The notes beneath the pieces are model-generated. The model was not told where the DNA came from, did no database searches, and saw only the letters and a program-made list of their open reading frames with translations. A stretch of DNA of 64,000 nucleotides from Amylostereum areolatum (taxonomy: Eukaryota > Basidiomycota > Agaricomycetes > Russulales > Stereaceae): NCBI GenBank assembly GCA_012932865.1, contig SAXG01000020.1, positions 434,001 to 498,000 of the forward strand, read 5' to 3'. Of the stretch, positions 54,471 through 64,000 are shown one piece after another (the first letter of the stretch is position 1; each line of letters starts with the position of its first letter). Both the position numbers and the translations under genes were made by a program.

Positions 54471-55704
54471 TGTGTAGTATATATACAATAGAGGCTTCAC
54501 TATCACATAGTGGTGTCATTTGTGATTTTACCGAGTGTGGACATTGTGTTGAAGATATTCATTTATGTCTGATTTCTACGCCTTTATTCCGTTCTATCTC
54601 CGTTCTATTCGCTTCTATTCCGCTCCATTCACCCTATTATCGTCTCATTCCGCGTCTATACCCTCACATGCCCTCTCCACTTCACCCACTGTTCGCTATT
54701 GTACTGTACTTACTGTAGTTCAGCCTGAGCTAGCTTCCCTAGCTTCAGTTTCGAGTTAGTTACCGCTTTAGGGCGATTCTCGGCTTATTCCGAGTTTCCT
54801 CCCACGCTCCGTGGCCTCTACCTGCAGCCACACGCGTCTGCTCCTCCTCAGTCGCTCATTCTATCCTGCAGGTATGCCCTTTGCTTGTTTCTGTCTTGTT
54901 TCTCAGTCGCTCATTCTGTGCTGCAGCAATCCACTGTTTGTGTCAGTTCTGAGCGTCCCTAGCTAGTTGGCTAGCCCCTTCAACTGCGACTTCAACAGGT
55001 TATGGGCCCTGCGCTCTAGCCAACACCCATCGCTTTTATCTCGCCTCACAGCACCCCCCTCGCCTCGTCCTTCTACACACCTCTCCTACCATCCCTAGAG
55101 GCCCCAGCCCTCGAGTTTCGAGTCGAACAACCCATCCGTCGCCTCCCAACGCCATCCCCATCCTCCAGGGCGCGCATTTCGCAACATCAAGCGCGCACGC
55201 AACACCGCTTCATCCGTTCGCCTCGCCCTTGCATATTCCGCACCTACTACTCCCTATCCAACTTCGTGCCAAGCCCCAAGGCCGTCGCTTTTGTCGTTGC
55301 GCCTCCACAGCCTGCGACGCTTCCTCCTCCTCCTCCCACCAACATCAAAGGCGTCCTCAGCGCCCCTTCAACCGTTTGCTCCCTCGCTTCGCGTCAGCCC
55401 TCCCTACCACCGTACCTACGCCCTCGCCAAACGCGGTAGCCGTCGCTCAAGCCGTTCGCCCTCAGGAGCTCGTTGTTTGCAGGAGGCTGTTTCGAGAAAT
55501 TTTCGCCTTGGGATCGGACGAGTGTAGCTCCCCATCGTGTTGTGCTATCGGTACGCGCTCTTCAGGCCTCCATCTAGACCATCCACCCTCCCCATCGCCG
55601 TCGTAACCGCCCCCATCGCCCTATCCCTTCGCCCTCGGCGCCCCCTCGAACCTCTGCTCGTCCAAATCGTCGCTTTTTGCGCATATCCTCTCCAATTCCT
55701 CACT

Positions 55705-57846
55705 ATGTCCGACTCTATCCCCAAAATCGACGCTCTTACCGGCCAAAACTACAAGGACTGGTCAAACGAGGTACTAGCCTGGCTCCAGACCAAGGGCTGG
55801 GACGCTGTAGTGCTGGGGGAGACGTCCAAGCCGGCGGATACTGCTGCTGCCGCCCTCAAGGAGTACACCTCGATCTGCTCCAAGGCTGGGGGTGCGATTT
55901 ACCTCCTCATCTCCAAGGACCAGCGAGGTCCTGTGGACGACCTTAGGCGCGACGCCCCTGCTATGTGGACGAAGCTCGAGGCGCTGCACGTCAAGAAGGC
56001 GCCTGGTGCGCGTTTCAACGCGTATGACGACCTCTTCAATGTCCGCAAGAAGGAGGACGAGTCCCTGCTCGCTATGGCGACGCGAGTGGACGATGCTATG
56101 CGTCGCATTCGCTCCCTTCGCCCTGCGTCTCTCGAGGAGCTCGACAAGGAGCTCACCACCATGGCGTACATCCGCGCCCTGCCCTCGGAGTACTCCTCCT
56201 TCGTCTCCTCCCTCCTCCTGCTCGAGAAGCTCGACCCTGACAGCGTCAAGGACGCGTTTGTGCGCGAGGAGACCAACAGGGAGCGCAACCCTGAGTTCTT
56301 CAAGCCGGACGCCTCGTCTGCGCTCAGTGCGTCGTCCTCTGGCGCGCCTGGCAAGGCCAAGGGGCAGTCCTCGCGTCCACGTCTCACTTGCGCGTTCTGC
56401 AAGAAGAGCGGGCACGAGGAGAAGACCTGCTACCAGAAGCAGATCAAGGACCTGCGCGCTCGCCTTGGGGACAAGGCCAACGCCGCGTCGTCGTCGTCTG
56501 ATGGCTTCAATCCTGCTGGCGAACACGCTGGCAGCGCTGCATCCGCAAGTGTCGCTCCTTCCGACCCCCTCTCGCCGCTGCAGCTCGATGCTGACGTCGA
56601 TTGGAATGCAGACACCGGCGCCACGTCTCATATGACCCCGCATCGCCACTTCTTCACCTCCTATCGTCCCCTTCGCACGCCCATTCGCCTCGCAGACGGA
56701 AAGACGGTGTACAGTGCAGGAGTCAGCTCAGTGGTGTTCAATCGGGTTGTAGCAGGAAAGGCGCAGGGCGCCGTCGAGTTTACTAGAGTCCTCCATGTTC
56801 CCCATCTTCGCAATAATCTCCTCTCTGTCCTCTACCTTGCGAAGCATAAGGCGTTCGTCGTCACCATCAAGGGGAGCCGCGTCTCCTTCGCTAAGGACGG
56901 CGCAGTGTGGCTCACTGCAACGATCAACGACGCGAACACCGCCTATCTCGACGGTTCCACCTCTACAGCGTCGCACTACGCCCTTTCCGCTGCGCTTGCC
57001 GCCTCTACGCCTCTCGACGCGTCCCTATGGCACCGCCGCCTTGCGCACTTCAACCACGCCGGTCTCCAGCGCATAGTGCGCGAGAACCTCGTCACCGGTC
57101 TCGTCTTCAACTCGTTGGAGAAGCCCGACCCTATCTGCGAGCCCTGCCTCGCTGGCAAGATGCACGCGGACCCGTTCCCCTCCTCTACCACCGTCTACAC
57201 AAAGCGCCTCGCCCTCGTCCACTCCGACCTGCACGGTCCGCTTCCAGTCCGCACCGCCTCTGGCTATCGCTACTGGGTCCTCTACATCGACGCAGCCTCG
57301 CGTTTCTACGCCGTCTACCTGCTTCGCAAGAAGTCGGACCAGTACGAGGCGTTCAAGGACTTCAAAGCGTGGGCCGAGAAGCAGACAGGCGAGAAGCTGC
57401 TCGCGCTGCAGGACGACAAGGGGGGCGAATACATGGGTCGCAACATGGACGAGTTCTGTTCGCTGCACGGGATCGAGCGCCGTCATACGACGCGCAATCG
57501 CCCGCAGCAGAACGGCGTGGCGGAGCGCGCGAATCGCACCATTGAGGAGGGCATCACTGCGATGCTTGTGGAGTCCGGCCTGCCTGCGTCTTTCTGGGGA
57601 GAAGCGCTCAGTGCCTACATCCACGTCCGCAACCGCCTCCCCACCGCCGCTATCAAGGCGCACACCACGCCCTTTGAGCTCTGGCACGGGTCCAAGCCGG
57701 ATGTGAGTCGTCTGCGCGTGTGGGGATGCACCGCATACGTCCACGTCCAGCGCGACAAGCGCAAGGGCCTGCAGCCGCACATGGTGAAGGCCGCCTTCAT
57801 CGGGTATCGGAGGGGTACAAAGGTTGGAAGTTCTGGGACCCTATAG
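55705..57846 (+). CDS. Copia 2 gag, protease and integrase (frameshifted at the end)
   Basis: ATG 55705 (MSDSIPKIDALTGQNYKDW). UBN2-like gag; zinc knuckle CAFCKKSGHEEKTC (C-x2-C-x4-H-x4-C); protease DWNADTGATSHM; GAG-pre-integrase LWHRRLAHFNHAGLQ...CEPCLAGKMH; integrase core with HSDLHGP, QDDKGGEYMG and RPQQNGVAERA. Earlier start codons in the frame (from 55537) are ignored because homology starts at 55705. The frame leaves the family pattern at about 57805 (FIGYR, where EGYKGWKFWDP continues in the next frame). The same one-base loss is present in copia 1. Confidence 0.9.
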   Translation: MSDSIPKIDALTGQNYKDWSNEVLAWLQTKGWDAVVLGETSKPADTAAAALKEYTSICSKAGGAIYLLISKDQRGPVDDLRRDAPAMWTKLEALHVKKAPGARFNAYDDLFNVRKKEDESLLAMATRVDDAMRRIRSLRPASLEELDKELTTMAYIRALPSEYSSFVSSLLLLEKLDPDSVKDAFVREETNRERNPEFFKPDASSALSASSSGAPGKAKGQSSRPRLTCAFCKKSGHEEKTCYQKQIKDLRARLGDKANAASSSSDGFNPAGEHAGSAASASVAPSDPLSPLQLDADVDWNADTGATSHMTPHRHFFTSYRPLRTPIRLADGKTVYSAGVSSVVFNRVVAGKAQGAVEFTRVLHVPHLRNNLLSVLYLAKHKAFVVTIKGSRVSFAKDGAVWLTATINDANTAYLDGSTSTASHYALSAALAASTPLDASLWHRRLAHFNHAGLQRIVRENLVTGLVFNSLEKPDPICEPCLAGKMHADPFPSSTTVYTKRLALVHSDLHGPLPVRTASGYRYWVLYIDAASRFYAVYLLRKKSDQYEAFKDFKAWAEKQTGEKLLALQDDKGGEYMGRNMDEFCSLHGIERRHTTRNRPQQNGVAERANRTIEEGITAMLVESGLPASFWGEALSAYIHVRNRLPTAAIKAHTTPFELWHGSKPDVSRLRVWGCTAYVHVQRDKRKGLQPHMVKAAFIGYRRGTKVGSSGTL

Positions 57847-60038
57847 CGAAGAAGGTCATCATTTGCGAGCGCGCAGACTTTGATGAGCGCGATTTCCCTC
57901 GCTCCAGGCTCAACAAGCCGCTCCTGCCCTCGCGTTCCGCTCCCCTCTTCCCTCCTTCGCCCCCATCGGAGCCCGCTCCCTCTCAGCCGGCGCTGGATGC
58001 CGGGGGAGACGACGACTCATCCTCTGCTGAGCAAGACGAGCCTGTTCAGCCTCCAGCTCCACCTGCTGATGAGCACGAGCATGATGTTGATCAGGATGCG
58101 GCCGATCCCGCTCCTGCGCCGCCTGAAGCCGATCCTGCACCTCCCTCTCCACATGCGGGTCCTTCGCGGCCTGCTCCTCGAGCCTTCGCGGCCTGCTCCT
58201 CGAGGGAGGAAGCGCGCCGCTTCGCCCACCGGTCCTCTGCGCCGTAGCACGCGCGACGCCGTTGTCAAGGCGCGATCGAACAGCTGGCAGCCTCAACCAG
58301 TGCCCTCCAAGGCAAAAGTGCGCGAGCCGCTTCCTGCAGTCGAATCCGACGAGGAGGACGCTCATAGGGACTCTCCTGAGCCGTGGGCGAATGACGACGT
58401 CTACTTCGCGCAGGAGACGCCTGAGGCCGCCTTTGCCATCCACACCGCGTTGGAGACCGCCCTGCTATCCGCAGACGGCGAGCCGCTCTCCTACCGGCAG
58501 GCTATGCAACGTCCGGACGCGGAGATGTGGCTTGCAGCGTGCAGAGAGGAGCTCGACGCGCATGCAGCCAATGGCACCTGGTCTATCGCTTCCCTTCCCC
58601 CTGGCGCGCACGCTGTCGCATCGCGCTGGGTCTTCAAGGTCAAGCGCAAGGAGGACGGCTCCATCGAGCGCTACAAGGCGCGCGTCGTCGCCAAGGGCTT
58701 TGCCCAGCGTCCTGGCTTCGACTACTTCGAGACCTTCGCTCCCACTGCCAAGTTCCAGGCCATTCGCACTGTCCTCGCCCTCGCCGCCGTCGAGGATCTC
58801 CACCTGCGCTCCATCGACATCTCCCATGCCTTCATCAATGGCGACCTCGATGCGGAGGTCTACATGAAGCAGCCTGAGGGCTTCGAGGAGGGTCCTCCTG
58901 GCGCGGTCTGCAAGCTGCAGAAGTCGATCTATGGCCTCAAGCAGGCCGCTCGCCTGTGGAAGATCAAGCTGATGGAGGTCCTGTGCGACAAGATGGGATT
59001 CCGCTGCATCTACAGCGACGCGTCGATCTATGTGCTTCAGCGCGACGCTGTGCGCGTTCTCCTCCCTGTCTTCGTCGACGATGGGACCCTAGCGTCGAAT
59101 TCGGAGCCTGTTCTCGACGAGATCATCGCCACTCTTCGCACGCACTTCAAGCTGCGAGATCTCGGCCCCACCTCCTTCCTCCTCGGCATCCACATCACTC
59201 GAGACCGCTCTCTGCGCACCCTCTTCCTCTCCCAGCGCCAGTACATCGTCGACACGCTTGCACGCTACAACCATGCCGACTGCCACCCTGTCACCACGCC
59301 CATGCTTCCTGGCTCGCGTCTGACGAAGGCTATGTCGCCCCAGAACGCGTCGGAGCACGCATTCATGCAGAAGGTGCCCTATGGCAGCGCCGTCGGTTCC
59401 CTGCTCTACATCGCGACTGCGACCCGTCCAGACATCGCCTACACCGTCTCCAATCTGTGCCGCTTCATTTCGGACCCAGGTCCTCAGCATTGGCGCGCCG
59501 TCCAGCATCTGTTCAAGTACCTCCAGGGTACGAAGGACTTGAAGCTCGTGTACAGGCCGACCGACGACTCCGAGCTGTTCACCACCTTCACAGACTCGGA
59601 CCACGGCAGAAACATCGACAATGGCCGCTCCACAGGCGGGTATCTCGTCCGGATCGGTTCTGGCGCTGTCAGCTGGAGCTCTCGCCTCCAATCGCTCGTC
59701 GCACAGTCGACGACCGAGGCGGAGTACATTGCTGCCTCGAGGCTGGCAAGGAGATCGTCTGGATGCGCAACCTGCTCTCTGAGTTTGGCTACACAGTCGA
59801 GGGCGCTTCGCTCCTGTACTCGGACAACCAGTCGTCTATCAACGTCTCGAAGAATCCCGAACATCATGGACGCATGAAGCACCTCGACCTTCGTTTCTAC
59901 TGGCTGCGAGACGAAGTGGAGGCCGGCCGGATTGTTCTCAAGTTTGTGGGGACAAACGAGATGCCGGCCGACATCCTGACAAAGGCGCTGCCTCGGGAGC
60001 GCGTTGTGCGCTGCAGGGAGATGATGGGACTCGAGTAG
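57805..60038 (+). pseudogene. Copia 2 RT and RNase H, frameshifted
   Basis: Three frames in series: 57805-58200 (EGYKGWKFWDPIAKKVIICE and an acidic, Pro-rich linker); 58200-59733, RT (NGTWSIASLPPGAHAVASRW, FDYFETFAPTAKFQAIR, AFINGDLDAEVYMKQPEGF, catalytic FVDD in place of YVDD) and RNase H start (TDSDHGRN, STTEAEYIAA); 59735-60038, the end (MPADILTKALPRER). The first shift is shared with copia 1. The second is a 22-bp tandem duplication (about 58167-58211), also shared. The third, a missing base at about 59735, is private. Confidence 0.9.
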
Positions 60039-60587
60039 GCGTCTCATCACGGGGGAGTGTTGAAGATATTCCTTTATGTCTGATTTCTACGCCTTTATTC
60101 CGTTCTATCTCCGTTCTATTCGCTTCTATTCCGCTCCATTCACCCTATTATCGCCTCATTCCGCATCTATACCCTCACATGCCCTCTCCACTTCACCCAC
60201 TGTTCGCTATTGTACTGTACTTACTGTAGTTCAGCCTGAGCTGGCTCCCCTACCTTCAGTTTCGAGTTAGTTGCCGCTTTTGGTCGATTCTCGGCTTATT
60301 CCGAGTTTCCTCCCACGCTCCGTGGCCTCTACCTGCAGCCACACGCGTCTGCTCCTCCTCAGTCGCTCATTCTGTGCTGCAGGTATGCCCTTTGCTCGTT
60401 TCTGTCTTGTTTCTCAGTCGCTCATTCTGTGCTGCAGCAATCCACTGTTTGTGTCAGTTCTGAGCGTCCCTAGCTAGTTGGCTAGCCCCTTCAACTGCGA
60501 CTTCAACACATTGTTGAGTAGGAAAGGAGTCTCGCGTAAGACACGTAGATCACGTGACCGTTCACAAACTTTTCTCGTGTGCGAGTA

Positions 60588-60953
60588 TGTTGCATACTGT
60601 CGTTGTAGCTGGGAACACTGGTCAGTACCTAGGATCTCATTGCTGTCATAACCACCAATGACAATATCTAGAAAGACCCCATTGACTGCAAAGGGAGGAA
60701 AGGGAAAGACGGAGTGGCATTGGAAGATTTGTGTTAGTGTTTTTACAGATCACGAGATCTACAGCAAACCTTTCTTGAAAGCATTGTCAAAGAGGGCGAA
60801 GGATTTCTGGTCTCAAAAGATCAAGAACCATCTTGAAAAGTGCATCACAGTATATTCTAACAATGTAACTCATAGGGTTATATCAATAGGCATATAAGAA
60901 GGTTGCTGAGATGCAGAATAAGCATGAGCTTAGGAAGATGAAGACAAAGGCAG
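60588..60953 (+). pseudogene. Gene Y exons (copy 2)
   Basis: Same exons and introns as 48469-48834 at a constant offset of 12119: 60588-60624, 60672-60849, 60890-60953. The first exon (40021-40131) is absent from copy 2, because the duplication starts inside the TRIM. Confidence 0.5.
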
Positions 60954-61711
60954 TGTTGAGGATATTCATTAATGAATTTCTACACCTTTATTCTGTTCTA
61001 TCTCCTTTCTATTTGCTTCTATTCCGCTCTATTCACCTTATTGTCACCCCATTCCGTGGATTGAACCCAGGACCTCCCATATTCTAGAAGGGTGCTCTAA
61101 CCAACTGAGCTACCTGTCCGATAGTGGGAACAGGATGGTAGTTGATATAGAGGATATCACTGAGCTGTGATTGTGTGCAACAGGCCAGGACTTAGCCTTA
61201 TTTCAACAAGTTGGCTAGCCCCTTCAACTGCGACTTCAACAGGTTATGTGCCCTGCGCTCTGTTGAAGATATTCCTTTATGTCTGATTTCTACGCCTTTA
61301 TTCTGTTCTATCTCCCTTCTATTCGCTTCTATTCCGCTCCATTCACCCTATTATCGTCTCATTCCGCGTCTATACCCTCACATGCCTTCTCCACTTCACC
61401 TACTGTACCCATTTGTACTGTACTTACTGTAGTTCAGCCTGAGCTGGCTCCCCTAGCTTCAGTTTCGAGTTAGTTGCCGCTTTAGGGCGATTCTCGGCTT
61501 ATTCCGAGTTTCCTCCCACGCTCCGTGGCCTCTACCTGCAGCCACACGCGTCTGCTCCTCCTCAGTCGCTCATTCTGTGCTGCAGGTATGCCCTTTGCTC
61601 GTTTCTGTCTTGTTTCTAAGTCGCTCATTCTGTGCTGCAGCAATCCACTGTTTGTGTCAGTTCTGTGCGTCCCTAGCTAGTAGGCTAGCCCCTTCAACTG
61701 CGACTTCAACA
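60954..61711 (+). repeat. LTR D - primer site - LTR D block (copy 2)
   Basis: 60954-61241 (with TRIM LTR fragment), 19-bp primer-site remnant 61242-61260, LTR 61261-61711. Identical arrangement to 48835-49592. Confidence 0.8.
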
Positions 61712-62543
61712 AACCTGTGCTGGGACAGAGGACAGGTCAAAGCACAGGCTGTGCCCCTGCTTCCAGCGATTGACAAGTGCACTCAGAGATTGCTCTACAG
61801 TCCACCACCCCACAAGGCAAGCACCCGATCGGAGAAGTACGCCCGAGGCCGCCTCATCTCACCACTATTTTAGGAGTCCATGTGAGCCAGCCGGACATCA
61901 GGTCGTCCCACCCTCTTTAGCTGTTCAATCTTCGCAGAAAGTAAAAGAAGCTCATGGTCTTGCACCGATTTACAAAGGGGGTTCCTTGGCAATCCGCCTC
62001 CGGCTACTTGAACTAGCCTTCGTCACCTTCGAAAGCGTCCTCATCAGCATTGGACAGGGCCTGACGGAGCGGTCTACAACCAGTGTCGATCTTGCCGGGG
62101 ACTTATAATATCCTTTGTAGCAATATCCTTCTAGTCGATATGCAGACACAGTATAGTGCCCCGGGTTGCAAGGTCAATGTGGCCGGCCTCGTAGATCTAG
62201 ATCTAGATGACTTCAAGATTCATGCACTTACAATAAGTTTGTTATGGATCATGGATGATTCTTGGGGACCCTGGCATTGAGGTCCGAATAGAAATGAAGG
62301 GTCATTGAGACGCTTACCAGAGTAAGGTATTCTGGAGTACGGTTGATACAGTGATTAGCTAACCCCATCTAGGAGCACATTTGATATCACTGTTACACGC
62401 CGTCTACAGTTTCATACAAACCAACTCTGGAGAATCTGCACCCCGAACAACTAGGTACGCCTGGGAAAGAGGAAAACCCGGTACACCTAGAAGTGAAAAA
62501 CACATCTTTTCACGTCATTTGGTGCCCCTGAAGGAATAGGAGG
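61712..62543. other. Unassigned DNA (copy 2 of 49593-50424)
   Basis: No gene supported. Essentially the same sequence as copy 1. Confidence 0.3.
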
Positions 62544-63666
62544 TCACGCCAGTGGATCCGGTGCTCCTAAATGTTCTCGTTAGTATGGATTTCAAGTGAT
62601 AGATGAATAGAACTAAAACTGACCAGGCTTGCGAGGTTTACCGTGATATTGGAGTAGAAGACGTTGCAAAATTTCACAAGACAGAGAAGGATAAGGTTAG
62701 CTGCCAGAGGGACAGAGGGTGTGATGTCCTCAGCACGTAAATTCAATTCACTGACAATCTCCAGGGTTTGCAAAGCCCAGCCAAGCCGCCTGAATGACCA
62801 ATGAGGCGTAGCCAGCATTCCCTGAGAGATAGGAACACATTAATGGAAAAGAACCCAGGAGAACTCACTGATTGTATCCGTTGATTGGCACCGTGGACAA
62901 GTTCTGCAACTACAATGCCTGAAACCAAAAAAATGAAATCAGTGAGTAAAATACAGAATGATACAGACAGACACACCAAGATACGGGAAGGGCCCAGTGG
63001 GGGTTACCGGAAGGAACAGGTTGTATTGAAACTCCATGGCTGCCCATATTTCTTGTCCTAGGCCTGCAGCAAACATCAATCGCTCTTGATACAGAAGCAC
63101 CGGTAAGCCGCGACGAGAATAAGATGCAGATTGAATGCCATAACATTACCTGATGTTGTTTTTGTTGAAGTCGCAGTTGAAGGGGCTAGCCAACTAGCTA
63201 GAGACGCTCAGAACTGACACAAACAGTGGATTGCTGCAGCACAGAATGAGCGACTTAGAAACAAGACAGAAACAAGCAAAGGGCATACCTGCAGCACAGA
63301 ATGAGCGAGTGAGGAGGAGCAGACGCGTGTGGCTGCAGGTAGAGGCCACGGAGCGTGGGAGGAAACTCGGAATAAGCCGAGAATCGCCCTAAAGCGGCAA
63401 CTAACTCGAAACTGAAGCTAGGGAAGCTAGCTCAGGCTGAACTACAGTAAGTACAGTACAATAGCGAACAGTGGGTGAAGTGGAGAGGGCATGTGAGTGT
63501 ATAGACGCGGAATGAGGCGATAAGAGGGTGAATGGAGCGGAATAGAAGCGAATAGAACGGAGATAGGACGGAATAAAGGCGTAGAAATCAGACATAAAGG
63601 AATATCTTCAACAGTTTTGATCTTTCTGAGCCATTTTCCGATCCTACTAACGTTGGGATGGGTCAT
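62544..63666 (-). pseudogene. Gene Z (copy 2), five exons, exon 1 split by a solo LTR
   Basis: Exon 1 starts at ATG 63666 (MTHPNVSRIGKWLRKIK), is interrupted by the LTR 63163-63613 and resumes at 63162-63150 to donor GTAATG. Exons 2-5: 63063-62977, 62918-62869, 62821-62642, 62566-62544. All splice phases agree once the LTR is removed. One A is missing in exon 4 compared with copy 1 (about 62670), which shifts the frame. The C/T-rich sequence upstream (63667-63720 on the minus strand) fits a fungal 5' UTR. Family not recognised. Confidence 0.5.
63163..63613 (-). repeat. Solo LTR, family D, in gene Z exon 1
   Basis: 451 bp, TGTTGAAGTCGCAG...ATCTTCAACA, with target duplication GTTTT (63158-63162 and 63614-63618). 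The equivalent site in copy 1 still has copia coding sequence attached (51496-52012), so this is a full element reduced by LTR-LTR recombination. Confidence 0.9.
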
Positions 63667-64000
63667 TGTATGGACGTTCGCAGATGGATGGATGAGAAGA
63701 GAGGCAGGGTGCGAGAAGCCTGCCTATTGATACCTATCTGATGAGGGCATGTAGGCCAAGAATGGAACAACACTACAATGGGGTCTTCTCACACTTCTCC
63801 ACAATGAGTTTTCAGGTATGCGAGAAGGATGCGACGGCAGGGCAAGGTTCTCCAGGGCTATTTCTCCCTCGGGACTTTTCCCACGGCAATTTACCCACGG
63901 AATTTCTCTTGCAGTGTTTTTCCCCCCTCCGAATATATGTGGATTATCTTGCTTGTCTTGCAAGGTCTCTTGCACCCCTATAATCCAGGAATGGCCACTA
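63667..64000 (-). other. Upstream region of gene Z
   Basis: About 330 bp. C/T-rich near the start codon on the minus strand. Short frames on both strands (63724-63975, 63741-63983) have no recognised features. Probably promoter, 5' UTR or a neighbouring gene end. Confidence 0.3.

Larger units (their letters stand above)
54547..60508 (+). mobile_element. Ty1/copia element, copy 2
   Basis: 5962 bp; LTRs 54547-54997 and 60058-60508 (451 bp each), target duplication CATTG (54542-54546 and 60509-60513). Half-tRNA primer site GGTTATGGGCCCTGCG at 54998. Purine tract GGGGGAG before the 3' LTR. Largely intact, but the pol frame is broken in three places. Confidence 0.95.
53320..60585 (+). mobile_element. 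Tc1/mariner element, copy 2, interrupted by copia 2
   Basis: Same TIRs and TA duplication (53318-53319 and 60586-60587) as copy 1. Part of the duplicated block. Confidence 0.9.

Noticed and set aside
55774..56649. 291-codon minus-strand frame in copia 2
   Set aside because: Antisense shadow of GC-rich gag; the plus strand has the zinc knuckle and protease motifs.

Overview
The window looks like a repeat-rich region of a filamentous fungus, most likely a basidiomycete (Agaricomycetes). Reasons: introns of 40-105 nt with CTAAC-like branch points, chromodomain Ty3 retrotransposons, a Ty1/copia family, Tc1/mariner, and fragments of a KDZ transposase with its CxC2 region, a family well known from mushroom-forming fungi. 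No complete, undamaged host gene is visible. Nothing bacterial is present (no operons, CRISPR or IS elements). All comparisons were made by eye; no database search was possible.

Layout. 1-641: end of a minus-strand Ty3 element (family A). 642-3780: two divergent intron-containing gene remnants. 3781-4909 plus 19502-19650: a minus-strand KDZ/CxC2 gene split by Ty3 element C (4910-19501, target duplication GACAC). Element C is itself split by the nearly pristine Ty3 element B (8265-15361, duplication TCAAC). 19651-21009: truncated family-A element. 21010-32080: an old plus-strand family-B element (B') carrying three solo LTRs and two tandem TIR transposons, each with target duplications. 32081-37867: non-coding or unrecognised DNA with strand-biased repeats. 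37868-39110: a JmjC-domain pseudogene. 39111-63613: miniature LTR elements, a Tc1/mariner element carrying a copia element, gene remnants Y and Z, and a second copy of about 11 kb of this arrangement (about 40527-51495 against 53029-63613).

Most notable observations. (1) A miniature LTR retrotransposon (TRIM) with 209-bp LTRs that each carry a complete tRNA-like sequence, an 85-bp interior, a TGGTAGC primer site and a purine tract; one copy is palindromic and has a 5-bp target duplication. (2) In Ty3 element B the whole predicted 5' leader, about 1350 nt from the inferred RNA start to the gag ATG, has no ATG in any sense frame. A frame in phase with gag is nevertheless open from the LTR onwards, interrupted by one TAG that is also present in B'. 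(3) In families A and B the sequence next to the 5' LTR is a 10-11 nt reverse complement of the predicted RNA 5' end, as in self-primed Tf1-like elements. (4) An 85-bp inversion has flipped the third catalytic motif of the Tc1 transposase. (5) Target duplications allow the order of many nested insertions to be read directly. Decay is largely of the CpG-to-TpG/CpA type, which suggests cytosine methylation or RIP-like mutation.
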